Assembly (NCBI GenBank): GCA_001600055.1
Contig: BCIV01000003.1
Coordinates: 439,162-503,161 of the forward strand
DNA from: Filobasidium wieringae
Lineage: Eukaryota; Basidiomycota; Tremellomycetes; Filobasidiales; Filobasidiaceae
Length of the DNA stretch: 64,000 nucleotides
Direction: 5' to 3'
The notes under the pieces are model-generated. The model ran no database searches. It saw nothing but the letters and a program-made list of their open reading frames with translations, and had not been told where the DNA came from. The position numbers were made by a program, and so were the translations under genes. Numbering within the stretch: the first letter of the stretch is position 1; every line of letters starts with the position of its first letter. Below are positions 13,392 to 23,948 of the stretch, piece by piece.

Positions 13392-15208
13392 ATGCCTCCT
13401 AAACTCGGTGGTATCGGTGCCGGTTTCGCTCGACCAGCTGCTCCGTCTTCTTCTACCACTTCTAATGCTGCAGCGGGACCTAGTACAGCTGGAACCACTG
13501 GTACGACTGGCGCAAGTGGAACAACCGGAAATGCTGCACCTGCTAGGCCCAAGATGAAGTTCAAGCCGGTATTGGCGCCGCGACGGGTCAAAGCAGAGTA
13601 AGTTGCAGCGTGTCCGGACAAAATTTGAGTGCTAACAATCGCGATCTGTTTTTGCAGGCCCGCACCTGAACCAGTCAAGAGGGTATGTCAAGCGAGATAC
13701 GTCATCAAGAATTGTCGACTGAGTTACACTTTTGCACTAGGAACCTGGTGGAGAGAGAGGCACTGGACGAGGTAGAGGCAGAGGTCGGGGGAGAGGAGGC
13801 GCAGGCGCTGGAGGAGGAGCAAGCCGACCTGTTCAAGAGATGGTAGCCAGTGGACCGTTCGCTATGCCTTCTGCAAGTAAGTCCTTCTAAGTACATACTG
13901 CCTCAGGGCAGGACGATTAAACTCTGGAGTTTACTGCAGGTACCGGACGAGCCCGAACAGTTGCTTCCTCGACCGAGAACTTGATGGCCATGCAGGCAGC
14001 AAACGATCGCAAGCCTATGTTTAGTGCTCAGGGAGAGACATATAGTGACGATGAAGCGGACAACATTATCGATCTGGAAGTCGTCCCGGAACAATCTGGT
14101 GAAAGTGCTCCTACGGGTCTGATCCGTGATCGAAGCATACATGCGGCTTTGGACAAGAACAAGCAAAAGAGGAGAGTCAAGCGAGAAGAAGGAGAACCTG
14201 CTGTGACTGTTTTGGATGAGCCCATGGTCGTCAAAGCTGAACCCGTCTCGCCTGTTCAGACGACATGCGAGCTTCCAGGCCTAGCAGCTAGGGAAAAGGG
14301 CAAAGGAAGGCAGGACGATGTCATGCGTGACGAGGATGTGCAAGTGGATATGGACGTGGACGGGAATAGACTGGAGAATGGTGCGGAGCAGGAGGTGGTC
14401 ACTGTTCAAGCTGTGGATCTGGATAATGTGGTGATTGAGGATTATGAGGAGGATCTTGTGGCCGATTTCGTTCAGATGCCTGGAGCAGTGAGTGTTGATT
14501 TGACTGAAAAACGACCTTGATGATCACTGACGCTTTCCCTGAACACCTTAGGATAATCCGGAAGACAAGTTATACCTGATGCAGTTCCCTGAGCCCTTCC
14601 CTAACTTCCTCGCAGATCCAGCTCGATCGTTCCTGAAGGACGTGAACCTGGAAGATCTCGCCAAGACGAAATCCGAGCCTATGCCTGAAGATGACAATAT
14701 GGATGGAACCACGAAGCAAGCTGCCAACAAGGAGAATCCGGCTTCGACGTCCGCACCCCAAGAAAAGACTGATAATGCATTAACTGAAGCTGAAAAGGAG
14801 GAGAAGGCGAAAACAACTAAGATTCAAGCTTTGAAGCGAAAGGAGAAGAACAGGAAACCAGAGGGGCAGATTGGAACGCTTGTTGTCATGAAGAGTGGCA
14901 AGGTTAAGATGGTGCTTGGAGATGGGATCATTATGGATGTAAGTCCTCCGCATAGGTAGGAGACGAGCGTGGGGTAGCTCACTAAAGCTTACACATACGA
15001 TGATTTCCAGGTGTCGCCAGGAGTCGCGACCACCTTTATTCAGCAGCTCGTACACATCGACAAGCACAAGAAGAATGCTACCGTTCTCGGCGAGGTGAAC
15101 AAGAGCTTTGTGATGACTCCAGATATCGATCATCTGCTCGATAGGTTGAGATTGAGCGACGGGACCATTCCTGGTGAAGAGAAGGGACCTATCAAGGTTG
15201 AGGCATAG
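13392..15208 (+). CDS. RPC53: RNA polymerase III subunit RPC4 (C53)
   Basis: A subunit of the Pol III TFIIF-like subcomplex (C53/C37), which takes part in initiation, termination and reinitiation on tRNA and 5S genes. The N-terminal half is low-complexity, Ala/Thr/Gly-rich, with an RG/RGRG block near 13750-13810, then an acidic Lys/Glu-rich linker. The conserved part is C-terminal: LYLMQFPEPFPNF, then GQIGTLVVMKSGKVKMVLGD and the closing segment with VNKSFVMTPDIDHLL. Introns: 13598-13657, 13683-13740, 13877-13939, 14488-14551 and 14939-15010. The conserved tail matches the RPC4 family in length and order; the N-terminus would not identify it alone. Confidence 0.88.
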
Positions 15209-15914
15209 GCAAGCTGTAGGCATAGACATGAATATTATGCATCACGTGACGCATGCTGGGGACAAAGGAAGATCCCCCAGAAAGATCGGGTTCCCCGCAT
15301 TCGGAAAACGTCGCGTCGATGCTTCCGATTTTCGGAATAGCCGCTCGCCTCGGCTCTTTCATTTGCCTCGCTCGTCCTGATGTCATCTTCTCAGTTGCGT
15401 GATCCTGGATCAAATCTTGGCACATCCTGTCATGGGGCCTCCAGCAGCGGGCAGCGCGAACCATCACCTTCGTAGAAAATTGACAACGATCACCGGAATT
15501 GCCGGCCCTCTCGTGCAGCCCAACTGAGCCTGTTCACACTCGAACAGCGTTGTTGACATCCTCTTCGAATAAATTCACGTGCGCGCTGACAGTGGAACCT
15601 TGTCAGAGTGGCTAGCCGAGCTGGAACCTCGATTCCAATGACGTTACTGACTCCGGCTAATGTCGCCTCTTCCTCTTAGCTCACGTTTCTCATACATCAT
15701 CTCGTGCTATGGTTGTCATCCCGTTCCCGGATCGATCGAACAGCATCGCAGGACTCAGGAGAAACGTTCTTTGGGTCTTTTGTATATATACACACGAATC
15801 GCCTTTGACTATTCGCTGTAGACGCCTTGTATATTAAGAGCGACATTGGTTCTGTACCGGCAAAAAGACATATACACTACATACCTCGAACGAGGCTTAC
15901 GTTTTCACTCTGAT
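15209..15914. other. intergenic region
   Basis: About 700 bases between RPC53 and the next plus-strand gene. A pyrimidine-rich stretch near 15660-15700 and a TATATATA run near 15782-15789 could belong to the downstream promoter. An in-frame stretch reaches back to about 15846 but has no ATG before 15915. No other feature is supported. Confidence 0.55.
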
Positions 15915-18531
15915 ATGATCGCTTTAACCCTTCCTACACTTGGTTCGCACACCCCGAACACCACGATCCATCTGCCGTTCGACCCCATCATTTTTGGCTT
16001 CTCTCTACCACTCGCTCTCATTGTCGTCCTCGCTCACTCTTGGCTTCGTCATGAACGAAGAAGACAGTCTTCTATGTCTCTCTACGATACCAAAGAACAA
16101 TCCTCCGCGCACTCGCGCACGTTGTCCGAGCTGAGATCAAATCCCGCGGCCAAGGAGATGATCGATTCCAATCAGTCCGCGGCAGCCGAACAGAGGAAGA
16201 AAGTGGAAGACAAGGAGTACGCAAATGCGTTCCCCGATCTAACAAAAGTAGCTGAAAGCTGCACTGAGATTGAACGAAGAAGAATGGCTGAGGACAAGGA
16301 GCTCTATAGGAGAATGCAAAACTTGGAAGACCATCCTGGTAGGTTCCCGCTCTGTTCATCGTAGATCGATTGGCTCGAACTGACGCCTTCTGCATTGTCG
16401 TCTTGTAGGGGTGATACCTGAAGCACGCGCAAGATTGATGCAACTGCTGGATCATACTGTCGCAGAAGCAACTTCTTCGCCTAGTGGCACTATCGTCGCC
16501 ATGCCCTCTTACACTCGTGATACCCTTCGGTCATTCCTATCCACTGCTCACAAGTCCTCAGCTTCAAGATACGAAGCCTACATCGCACGAAGAAAAGCCG
16601 GAGCCCCAAGAGAAATGTTTCCCACTCAAGAATACGCCAAAGAGTGGTTGCGCCTAGCTGGGGATGTCAAGTACGTCGATGGAGGCTGGCTAGGAGGTGT
16701 ATTGGATGTAGCTTCCGGTCGCTCCAGTGGACTTTCGGCAAAAGCTGGAGGTGATGGTAGACTCGAGAGGAAAGTTGGCAAAATGGCTTGGCAAGTCATT
16801 TCCGAGGAATTTGGAGATGGCGATATCGAGAAGAACCACGTGTACGTGTACCACAAACTGCTCGATCAGCTAAACATGGGAGCCAAAAGCGCCGATGGTC
16901 ACTCCCAACCTGGCTATGTACAAGGATTCGATGGACTCGCTCCGGAACAAGGCTCACCTAGATGTTGGACCGCCGCTGTCGCTCAACAATGTATCGGCCT
17001 TCTTGCTTCAACTCGCGACTTTTTCCCCGAGGCGATCGGTTTCAACATGGCTTACGAGAGTCTTCCTTACCACTTGCTCGTGACTACCAGAGAGCTCAGA
17101 GAGCTGAAGATCAACGACTACTATTTCGCTCTACACGTGACTATCGATAACGCGGATTCCGGACATGCGGCGCTTGCTAGGTTGGCGGTCGAAAGGTACT
17201 TGGAAGGTGTCAAGGAACGAGACGGAGAGGAAGCGATGCAGATGATGTGGCGTCGTGTTCAAGCTGGTTACACTCTCGCCGAGGGTCTCCCTACTACACC
17301 CTCCGGCCCCAAGAACTTTGAACAGGTCAAACGAGAGTGCGACGGTACGCTCAGGTGGAAACCTGTACCTGAAGTCGCTGTCGCGCCCGCTTCGGCTATC
17401 GAGACAAAGGTTGCCGAATTGATGATCAGGAAATCAGAAGCGGCCGCCAAAATGCATTGTCCTTCTCGCATGACCATCAAAGGTCAGACTATCGAGCAAT
17501 GGCTAGACCCGGCTACCCTGACTATGGACAAATCCTTATCCTTTATCCGCGGTTTGGGTGAAAAACGACCTTGGGTCAAAGCCGGGGATGCACCCGGTAG
17601 TAAACTCATCAAAGAGCTCGAGTGGGGTGGCCGAATGTTCGGAGCCTTTTCGAGAGCTGAGACGGAGCTGATGAGGCTTTGGGTGAACAAGATGGGCGCG
17701 GAAACCGAGACGAGTGAGAGTGGCGCGTACGATAAGTTTATCGGTCACGATGTTTCCGCAAGGTCGACCGTGGTTTCCGGCAACGGGTCCGCATTGGAGG
17801 AGAGGCTCAAAGATATCCTTCCCGCCAACAAGAACATCTCTGCTAGTGATATAATCTCCCGCTGGAACATTGAGACGGACAACACACAATCGTTGGAAGA
17901 GCTAATTTCCGAGAACGTCACGTCCGCGCCATCAGACATCGCTCGACTTCTACCTCTATGGTTCCTATCAACGTCTCTGCTCGAGCAGTTCCCTCTTTCC
18001 CCTACCAAATTCGCCACACCCTTGGGAATGACCGTCCTCCGCCTTTTACGCTCTCAACTCGGGTTCGGCGCGTTGCACCGAGAAGAAGATATCTGCGCGG
18101 GTATCGATGACGTCAAGTCTGAATACGAGGAGGGGGATATGGTCGGGATCTGGGAGTTGGGGGAGAAGATCTCTGAAGCTTTGAACCAGGGTCCGGTCGT
18201 TAGCTTGCAGGACATCGTTGACCGAATCGAAGATGAAGGTATCGCTGCGGCTTGCGTCTATCTACTGGAACTGAGGACGAGACCTTATGCGAACCAAGCG
18301 GTGCTGTTGGGGTTGACATTGGGATTGAATAAAGCGCTTCAAGGGATCGACAGCGCTAGCGATCTCCTTGTGCAAGACGAGGACAAGTCCACCTTGAGCA
18401 GAATCGTGGAGGAGCAGAAGCAGGCGTTGCTTGATTTCGTGCAGGAGGATCAAGGGGAGATCATTACCGCGGAATGGAAGGAGGATTTCACTAAAGGGTA
18501 CCTGCAGGCAGTCAATATGGTTCAGGAGTAA
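15915..18531 (+). CDS. membrane-anchored haem-oxygenase-like (putative di-metal oxidase) protein
   Basis: I recognise a domain of the Haem_oxygenas_2 / iron-containing redox enzyme type but cannot name a reaction. The predicted protein is 848 residues from two exons (intron 16339-16408). The first ATG in frame is 15915. Residues near 25-45 form one hydrophobic segment (IIFGFSLPLALIVVLAH), followed by a charged coiled-coil-like stretch. The core carries NMAYESLPYHLL and, 20 residues on, FALHVTIDNADSGHAALA: His384, Asp388 and His394 are spaced like the metal-binding helix of haem-oxygenase-like diiron enzymes, with Asp391 as a further candidate, and Glu358 and His363 as possible ligands from the preceding helix. 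The remaining 400 or so residues (after about 17340) show no domain I know. It lacks the small size of classical haem oxygenase. Metal binding is inferred, not shown. Confidence 0.7.
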
Positions 18532-19120
18532 TTCTGGCCATAAGAGACGTCGCAAAGGGAGGGCATCGCAACACTAACGAAACAAAAGAATCACTGTCTG
18601 TAGCATTGAAACTCATCTATAGCATATTTCCGTGTATTACTACTGAGCATTCACTGTACCAATACAACATCTCGATCATGGCTACAAAGACCTGTGGTAT
18701 TCCACTTCCAGCGTCAAGGTATCGAGTGCCGGTTGCCAGTGCGGGGAATGTATCGACTACTGCATCGACGTCACAGCAGAGACAGAGGCTGAGTGAGTTA
18801 CCAGCAGAGAGGTCATTCACCTGGGAGAAAGTGGAGGCCGGAGACGCGTCATCACCATCTTCGGTTCGCTTGATCCGACGCCGGAAGTAAAAATGATCGG
18901 GAGATTGTGATGCGACGTACGCCCGGAGCAGATCAACCAGCCCACGACTGGTGACCAGGATTCAGAATTCACTCTCAGCTTGAGTGGTTGGTCTTATACA
19001 TCAACCATCTGCATCGCATCGTACAACTGACTTACCTCCATCGAATCAACACATCGCCCTCTTGAAATACTACCTTACACCGAAAAACCGAGTCACACAG
19101 CTCCACTTTGAACACCTAAT
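18532..19120. other. intergenic region with one doubtful small ORF
   Basis: Lies between two plus-strand genes. Apart from the ORF at 18678-18890 (listed separately) there is nothing I can support. The last part should be the promoter and leader of the GH15 gene. Confidence 0.5.
18678..18890 (+). CDS. possible small protein of 70 residues, doubtful
   Basis: An unspliced ATG-to-TAA reading frame coding a basic, Ser/Thr-rich peptide (begins MATKTCGIPLP, ends VRLIRRRK). It has no recognisable domain, signal peptide or membrane segment, and the opposite strand is also open here, so it may be chance or part of the 3' UTR of the preceding gene. Listed only because it starts with a true ATG in a gap of nearly 600 bases. 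Confidence 0.15.
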   Translation: MATKTCGIPLPASRYRVPVASAGNVSTTASTSQQRQRLSELPAERSFTWEKVEAGDASSPSSVRLIRRRK

Positions 19121-21977
19121 ATGCTCGCAGATTTCAACGGTAGCAACAAGGGTCACTCTGCCCTCGACGACAAGGAATCCAAGAACGAGGAGAAGCCTTT
19201 CGTCAGGGGTATCCAGGTGAGCTTTATGTGAAGGGAGCCACATATACTCAAGCCTGGCTGATATCAACGTAACGACAACAGGACCATGCTTTACTAGGAA
19301 ACCTCAAGGTATGTTGTGGTCGCTTCCTTGAAGGATAGTTCCTGCACTCACTGTACATGTGACACAGACTGCCGCTCTTGTTTCGCTCGATGGAAGCGTC
19401 GAGCAATGGTGTGTCCCTTACTTTGACTCCCCTTCCGTCTTTGCCAGGTCAGTGTGCTATCTCAGCAATATCAAACGACATGTCGTACTGAAGGCGTAAA
19501 TGAACCCTGCGACAGAATTATCGACGTGAACAAGGGAGGTCATTGGTCTATCTCACCTACCTGGGATTTCCGTACCAAGCAGCAATACCTGCCTCAATCC
19601 AACGTTTTGGGAACAAAGTTCTTGAACGATAAGGGTATTGGTATGGTCACCGGTATGTAGATCCACCATCTTTCAAGTCTTGCTTTCAGGAGAACTCACG
19701 AATCTCTGTTCTGTCCTATAGATTACATGCCAACTCGAGAAGCTTGTATGAACGCTGGTCTCTCGGCTCATTTGACCTGGATGATTCGTAAAGTACATGT
19801 CATTCGTGGTACCGTTCCTTTCCGCATGGAGTAAGTGCCATCGTCAGCATCATCGTTGAAGAGAGATGCTCATCATCAACCGCTCATCAGGGTTGCGCCT
19901 GCTTTCAACTACTGTCGAGATGAACATACCGCTGAGTTCGTAGACGACGCCACTGTCGCTTCCGAGGCGAAGAACCACGATCAAAAGGTCTGTTTCAAGT
20001 CGAAAGACTTGAGCATGGATTTCAGGTATTTTGCAGAATCAAGCGACGAGTCGGTGGAGTGCCCGGAGATCAAGCTCGAGTTGAAGGACCTCGGCGGTGG
20101 ACTCTTAGGAAAAGCGATCGTCAGCGAGTTTGAACTGAAAGAAGGGCAGACCGTCGCTTTCATCATGAGACAAGCGGAAGGAAACGAATACTCGAACAAG
20201 GAGCATGAAAAGGCAGCGAACCCCGGGATTGAGCGGGCTAAGGAGCTTGGAGTAGATTTGGATGAGCTGGTCAAGGGCGCTACCTATTTGCGTCCCGATA
20301 GTGATCCCATCATCACTAAGACGTTGTTACACAGCTTGGAAGATGTAAGCACTGGTAATGACGTGCTAGAGATGATTAGTGTTGACGATCCATCTGTTGG
20401 GACATCGTAGGAAACCGTCAAGTACTGGCAAGCTTGGATCGGAAGGAGCAAATACAAGGGTCGCTGGAGGGAAGCAGTTCACCGTTCCGGTCTGACTTTA
20501 AAGATGCTCGTTTTCGAGGAGACCGGGGCAGTCGTCGCAGCACCCACGTTCGCTCTGCCAGAAGCGATAGGAGGTCCGCGAAACTGGGACTACCGATACA
20601 CTTGGATCAGAGATTCTTCTTTCGTGCTTTACGGATTCATCCGTCTCGGTTTCACGGAAGAGGCCAACCACTTCATGGAGTTCATCATGAACCGGTTGCA
20701 GGAGAGAGATTCCGATGGGTCGTTACAGATCGTATACACGATTCATGGAGGTAAAGATCTCGAGGAGCAGCAGCTTGACCATTTGGATGGGCACAAGGGC
20801 TCGAAGCCGGTGCGAATCGGAAACGGAGCTGTTGATCACTTGCAGTTGGACATCTACGGTGAACTCATGGACGCCATCTATCTCGCCCAGAAGTTCTCCA
20901 AGCCCCTAAGCTGGGAAGGATGGGTTGCCGTTCGTCATGTTATCGACCACGTCGTTACTCAAGTCGGTGAACCCGATCTCAGTATCTGGGAGGTACGAGG
21001 CAAGAAAAGGAATTTCTTGTACAGCAAGATCATGATGTGGGTGGCGATCGACCGAGGGCTTCGATTGGCTGAGAAGCGAAATTTGCCGTGCCCCAACCGC
21101 CTCAAGTGGTTCGAAACCAGAGACAACTTGTACGAAGAGATCCAAAACAAAGGGTATAACAAGGAGAAGGGATTTTACGGCCAGAGTTACGAAGACTTGG
21201 AGGTCATGGACTCTGCTGTCCTCATCATGCCATTGGTCTTCTTCACCAGCGCGGCAGATTCACGTTTCCAATCGACCTTGGAGCAGATCTTGAAAACGCC
21301 CGAAAAGGGCGGTCTTACCGCCAATAACACCGTCTTCCGATATGACACTGAGAAGGCTGACGATGGTATCGGAGGAGAGGAAGGTGCTTTCTCGATGTGT
21401 ACCTTGTGGGCTATCGGTAGGTTGTCTCCGTCGTATGACATTCGGATCTTCAGTAATATCCTTATACCCGATTGCAGAGGCGCTGAGTCGTGCCGGGTCG
21501 TATGGCAATAAGGCTTACTTGCGCAAGGCTGTTGAGATGTTTGAAGATTTCCTTGGTGAGTGATGGCTAGCGCTGCTTCATATTGAATGACTTCTGATGC
21601 TTATCTATCGGCTTTGTATAGGCTACGGGTAAATCTTTCCAGGCAGTTTTTGGTCCTTTTCTTGAACTAACTAATAAATTTCTTGCATAGCAACCACGTG
21701 GGCCTCTTCAGTGAGGAAATCAGCAGGGGAGGAGAAGGACTCGGGAACACCCCTCAAGCATTCAGTCACGTCCAGCTAGTAAGCGTTTTCGCCTTCGTCC
21801 TCACTGGATTGAATTTGCTTACGATATTTATTGCGACCCTTTCCCAACAGATCTCGTGTGGTGAGTTCCGCGTGTAATTTACAGAAGGGTTAACCATGAA
21901 GGCTGACTTGAGACCATCCATCTTCCACAGCCTACAACCTCGATAGGTGCCTCGAAGGCAACTGGAATGGTCAATAA
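19121..21977 (+). CDS. intracellular GH15-family glycoside hydrolase (bacterial-type, glucoamylase/trehalase-like)
   Basis: Belongs to the (alpha/alpha)6-barrel GH15 family, in the branch common in bacteria that includes mycobacterial trehalase; the substrate is probably an alpha-glucoside. There is no signal peptide, unlike secreted fungal glucoamylase. An N-terminal beta domain ([20 protein letters not shown]) is followed by the barrel with [18 protein letters not shown], the family's substrate-binding block, and GLFSEEIS, where a catalytic Glu is expected, ending with [12 protein letters not shown]. Introns: 19217-19281, 19309-19367, 19448-19515, 19653-19721, 19831-19890, 20345-20410, 21417-21477, 21556-21621, 21629-21690, 21779-21850 and 21861-21930. 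Two exons are tiny: 21622-21628 (7 bases) and 21851-21860 (10 bases); both are needed to keep the conserved C-terminal part in frame. The stop is TAA at 21975. Confidence 0.87.
21622..21628 (+). other. 7-base microexon of the GH15 gene
   Basis: The seven bases lie between a TATAG acceptor and a GTAAAT donor. They join the preceding G and the following C to give Gly-Tyr-Gly-Asn just before HVGLFSEE. Skipping the microexon breaks the frame ahead of the conserved catalytic region, so its use is strongly implied. Confidence 0.8.
21851..21860 (+). other. 10-base microexon of the GH15 gene
   Basis: Ten bases follow a CAACAG acceptor and precede a GTGAGT donor. They encode Ile-Ser-Cys plus the first base of Ala and link QL to AYNLDRCL, the expected family C-terminus. 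The reading frame is lost without it. Confidence 0.78.
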
Positions 21978-22245
21978 ATATCCGCGACTTGGTCATCAGG
22001 CGCTTCAAAAGAAAAGACTGTATCCACTTCTGAATGTTAAACATATCATGTCGTATAGTAATCACAATCAAACAACCTTGCATCAAGCATACAAATACAT
22101 TATGAGAGCTACCGCTGTTGCTATTTCACGATTCGTTCAGGACTAACAAACAATTCCAATCAATTCGTACAAGGCTGGAGAACAAATTGAGGAGGAGAAA
22201 TCGAAGGATACTAGAGACAGTTCAAAACAAGGTGGCCTGGATGTC

Positions 22246-23948
22246 TTAGCGAGGCGCTGACATGCTCCCCATACCAAATTCCATACCTCCGGTTCCCATA
22301 TGGTAAGGTGTCTGGAAATGTCCTAAATGAGGAGTCGGTGCCGCGTTACCCAATTTCGCGCTATCGAGAGTTCTCGGATATGGGTTCACGCGCGCCAATC
22401 GTCGGTTTCCTGGCATTTGCAGAGGGGATGACGAGATGTACGAAGACAGGCCGAACTGCGAACGAAAGGGAGAGCGCTCTCCTTCGCTGGAGTAGATCTC
22501 TTCGACTCCTCGCAAGGCCTCCTCTTCCATAAGCTCATAGTCTTCTGGGGACACGTAGCCACCCATCCTGTTGCGTGCGTGGAAGAGTTCGTCTCGATCG
22601 TGTGTCTACATTGACTGTCAATCAGTTGGACATTCTTAGTTGCGTATGTCATACGCTCGGACTTACCCTTCTGTGACGACGCATGTTTGACATCACGGAG
22701 AAACGCTTGCCACAGCTCAGGTGGGGACATTGATGAGCTGATTCGTATCGTAGAGGAATCGGTTCAGTGAGATAGTCGATAGTAACGATGTCAAGCCAGT
22801 ACTCACGTTTAGCACCGGTGTGTACGGCTTGATGCGTCTGTAAAGCGGAAGGTCGAGCGAAATTCTTATTACACGTCATGCAACGGTGTTCTTTGGGTGG
22901 CTTCGGCAGGCACTTCTGCAAATACATCTGACCGGTCATCTCATCCTTCACAAAGACCGAACCACGACCAGAGCGAATTGGAGAAGACAGTTCCATATTG
23001 GACGGAGCAGGTAGCATGTAATGGCTCGATTGTCCCAAAGAGTTTGGCAATTGACGGATCGGCCTGAAAGGGTTAGGCGCGCTGCTAGCGGTAGTCATGA
23101 GAGGTCGTCGGGACGCGGGAGTCGGCGTGTTGTAGATGTATTGCGAATTGCTCGACTGCTGGTACGATTGGGGTGATCCGTCGAAGCTGTTCTTGATAGA
23201 ACTACTCCCATGTGGGAATACGTAGTTCCTACCGGTCGAGGGGGTCATAGCGTGGGTGGTAAATGCAGTCGAACTCGATGTGAGAGGAGGAGGACGGTCG
23301 TATGTGCTTCTCATGGATCCGGAAGAGAACTGATCGTTCCCGTGAAAGCCCCGAGTGGGGATCAATACCGGTGTGGTCGGATTCATATGGGCGAAATGCA
23401 TCTTTGATTCCCCATACGAGTGACTCTCGGGTGGCTGGTGATGTTGATAGGTCGATTGACGCTCGGCAGAGCCAACGGAGATAGACATTGAAGCGAATGG
23501 ATTGAGTTGTGGCCCATCCATACGACCGTGTAATCCGGACTCGTTTGAGCTGGACGAGTTCTCATCTCGGGACCGAGAGCTGTCGTTTGAGGGTCTGAAG
23601 ATTGGCTGGGGTATACCTTCCATCATACCGCCTCCAGTAGTCGCCGGCCGATGAGCGGGTGAGTAACCTATGTCCTCAAAATCACCGCCAGGAATGATGA
23701 GATCGGGATTATTGTCATAAAGGGAGTTTCGGGATTGTGGCATCTTGAAGGGGAACGAGGTCGAGTGGGGTGGCGAGGACATCTCTGTTTACGATATGAG
23801 CTCAGGGTATCAAGCATAGTATAAGCTACGTTCACTCACTTGGGATATCAATCACAAGCAAGTCGTCCTCGATATTGTGATCTACAAATCCGGTACTATT
23901 GAAGGCGAATGGATGATCAGTGGCTGATTGAGGATCGATCTCGAACAT
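22246..23948 (-). CDS. C2H2 zinc-finger transcription factor (two fingers)
   Basis: A nuclear DNA-binding regulator with two adjacent C2H2 fingers near the C-terminal end. The first reads CMTCNKNFARPSALQTHQAVH; the linker TGAKPHQ leads to the second, CPHLSCGKRFSVMSNMRRH, which has four residues between its cysteines. The first 290 or so residues are low-complexity (Ser, Pro, Gln, Asn) and the tail after the fingers is short. Exons: 23948-23840, 23784-22807, 22737-22667 and 22605-22246. The start at 23948 lies just after a CTCGTTTTAG acceptor, suggesting the preceding leader is spliced; the in-frame Met at the start of exon 2 (23782) is an alternative. I do not assign an orthologue from the fingers alone. 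Confidence 0.83.

Noticed and set aside
15600..15660. Possible tRNA-like segment (GGCTAGCCGAGCTGG, then a T-loop-like CTCGATTCC)
   Set aside because: The arms do not pair as a cloverleaf and the spacing is wrong for a Ser or Leu tRNA.
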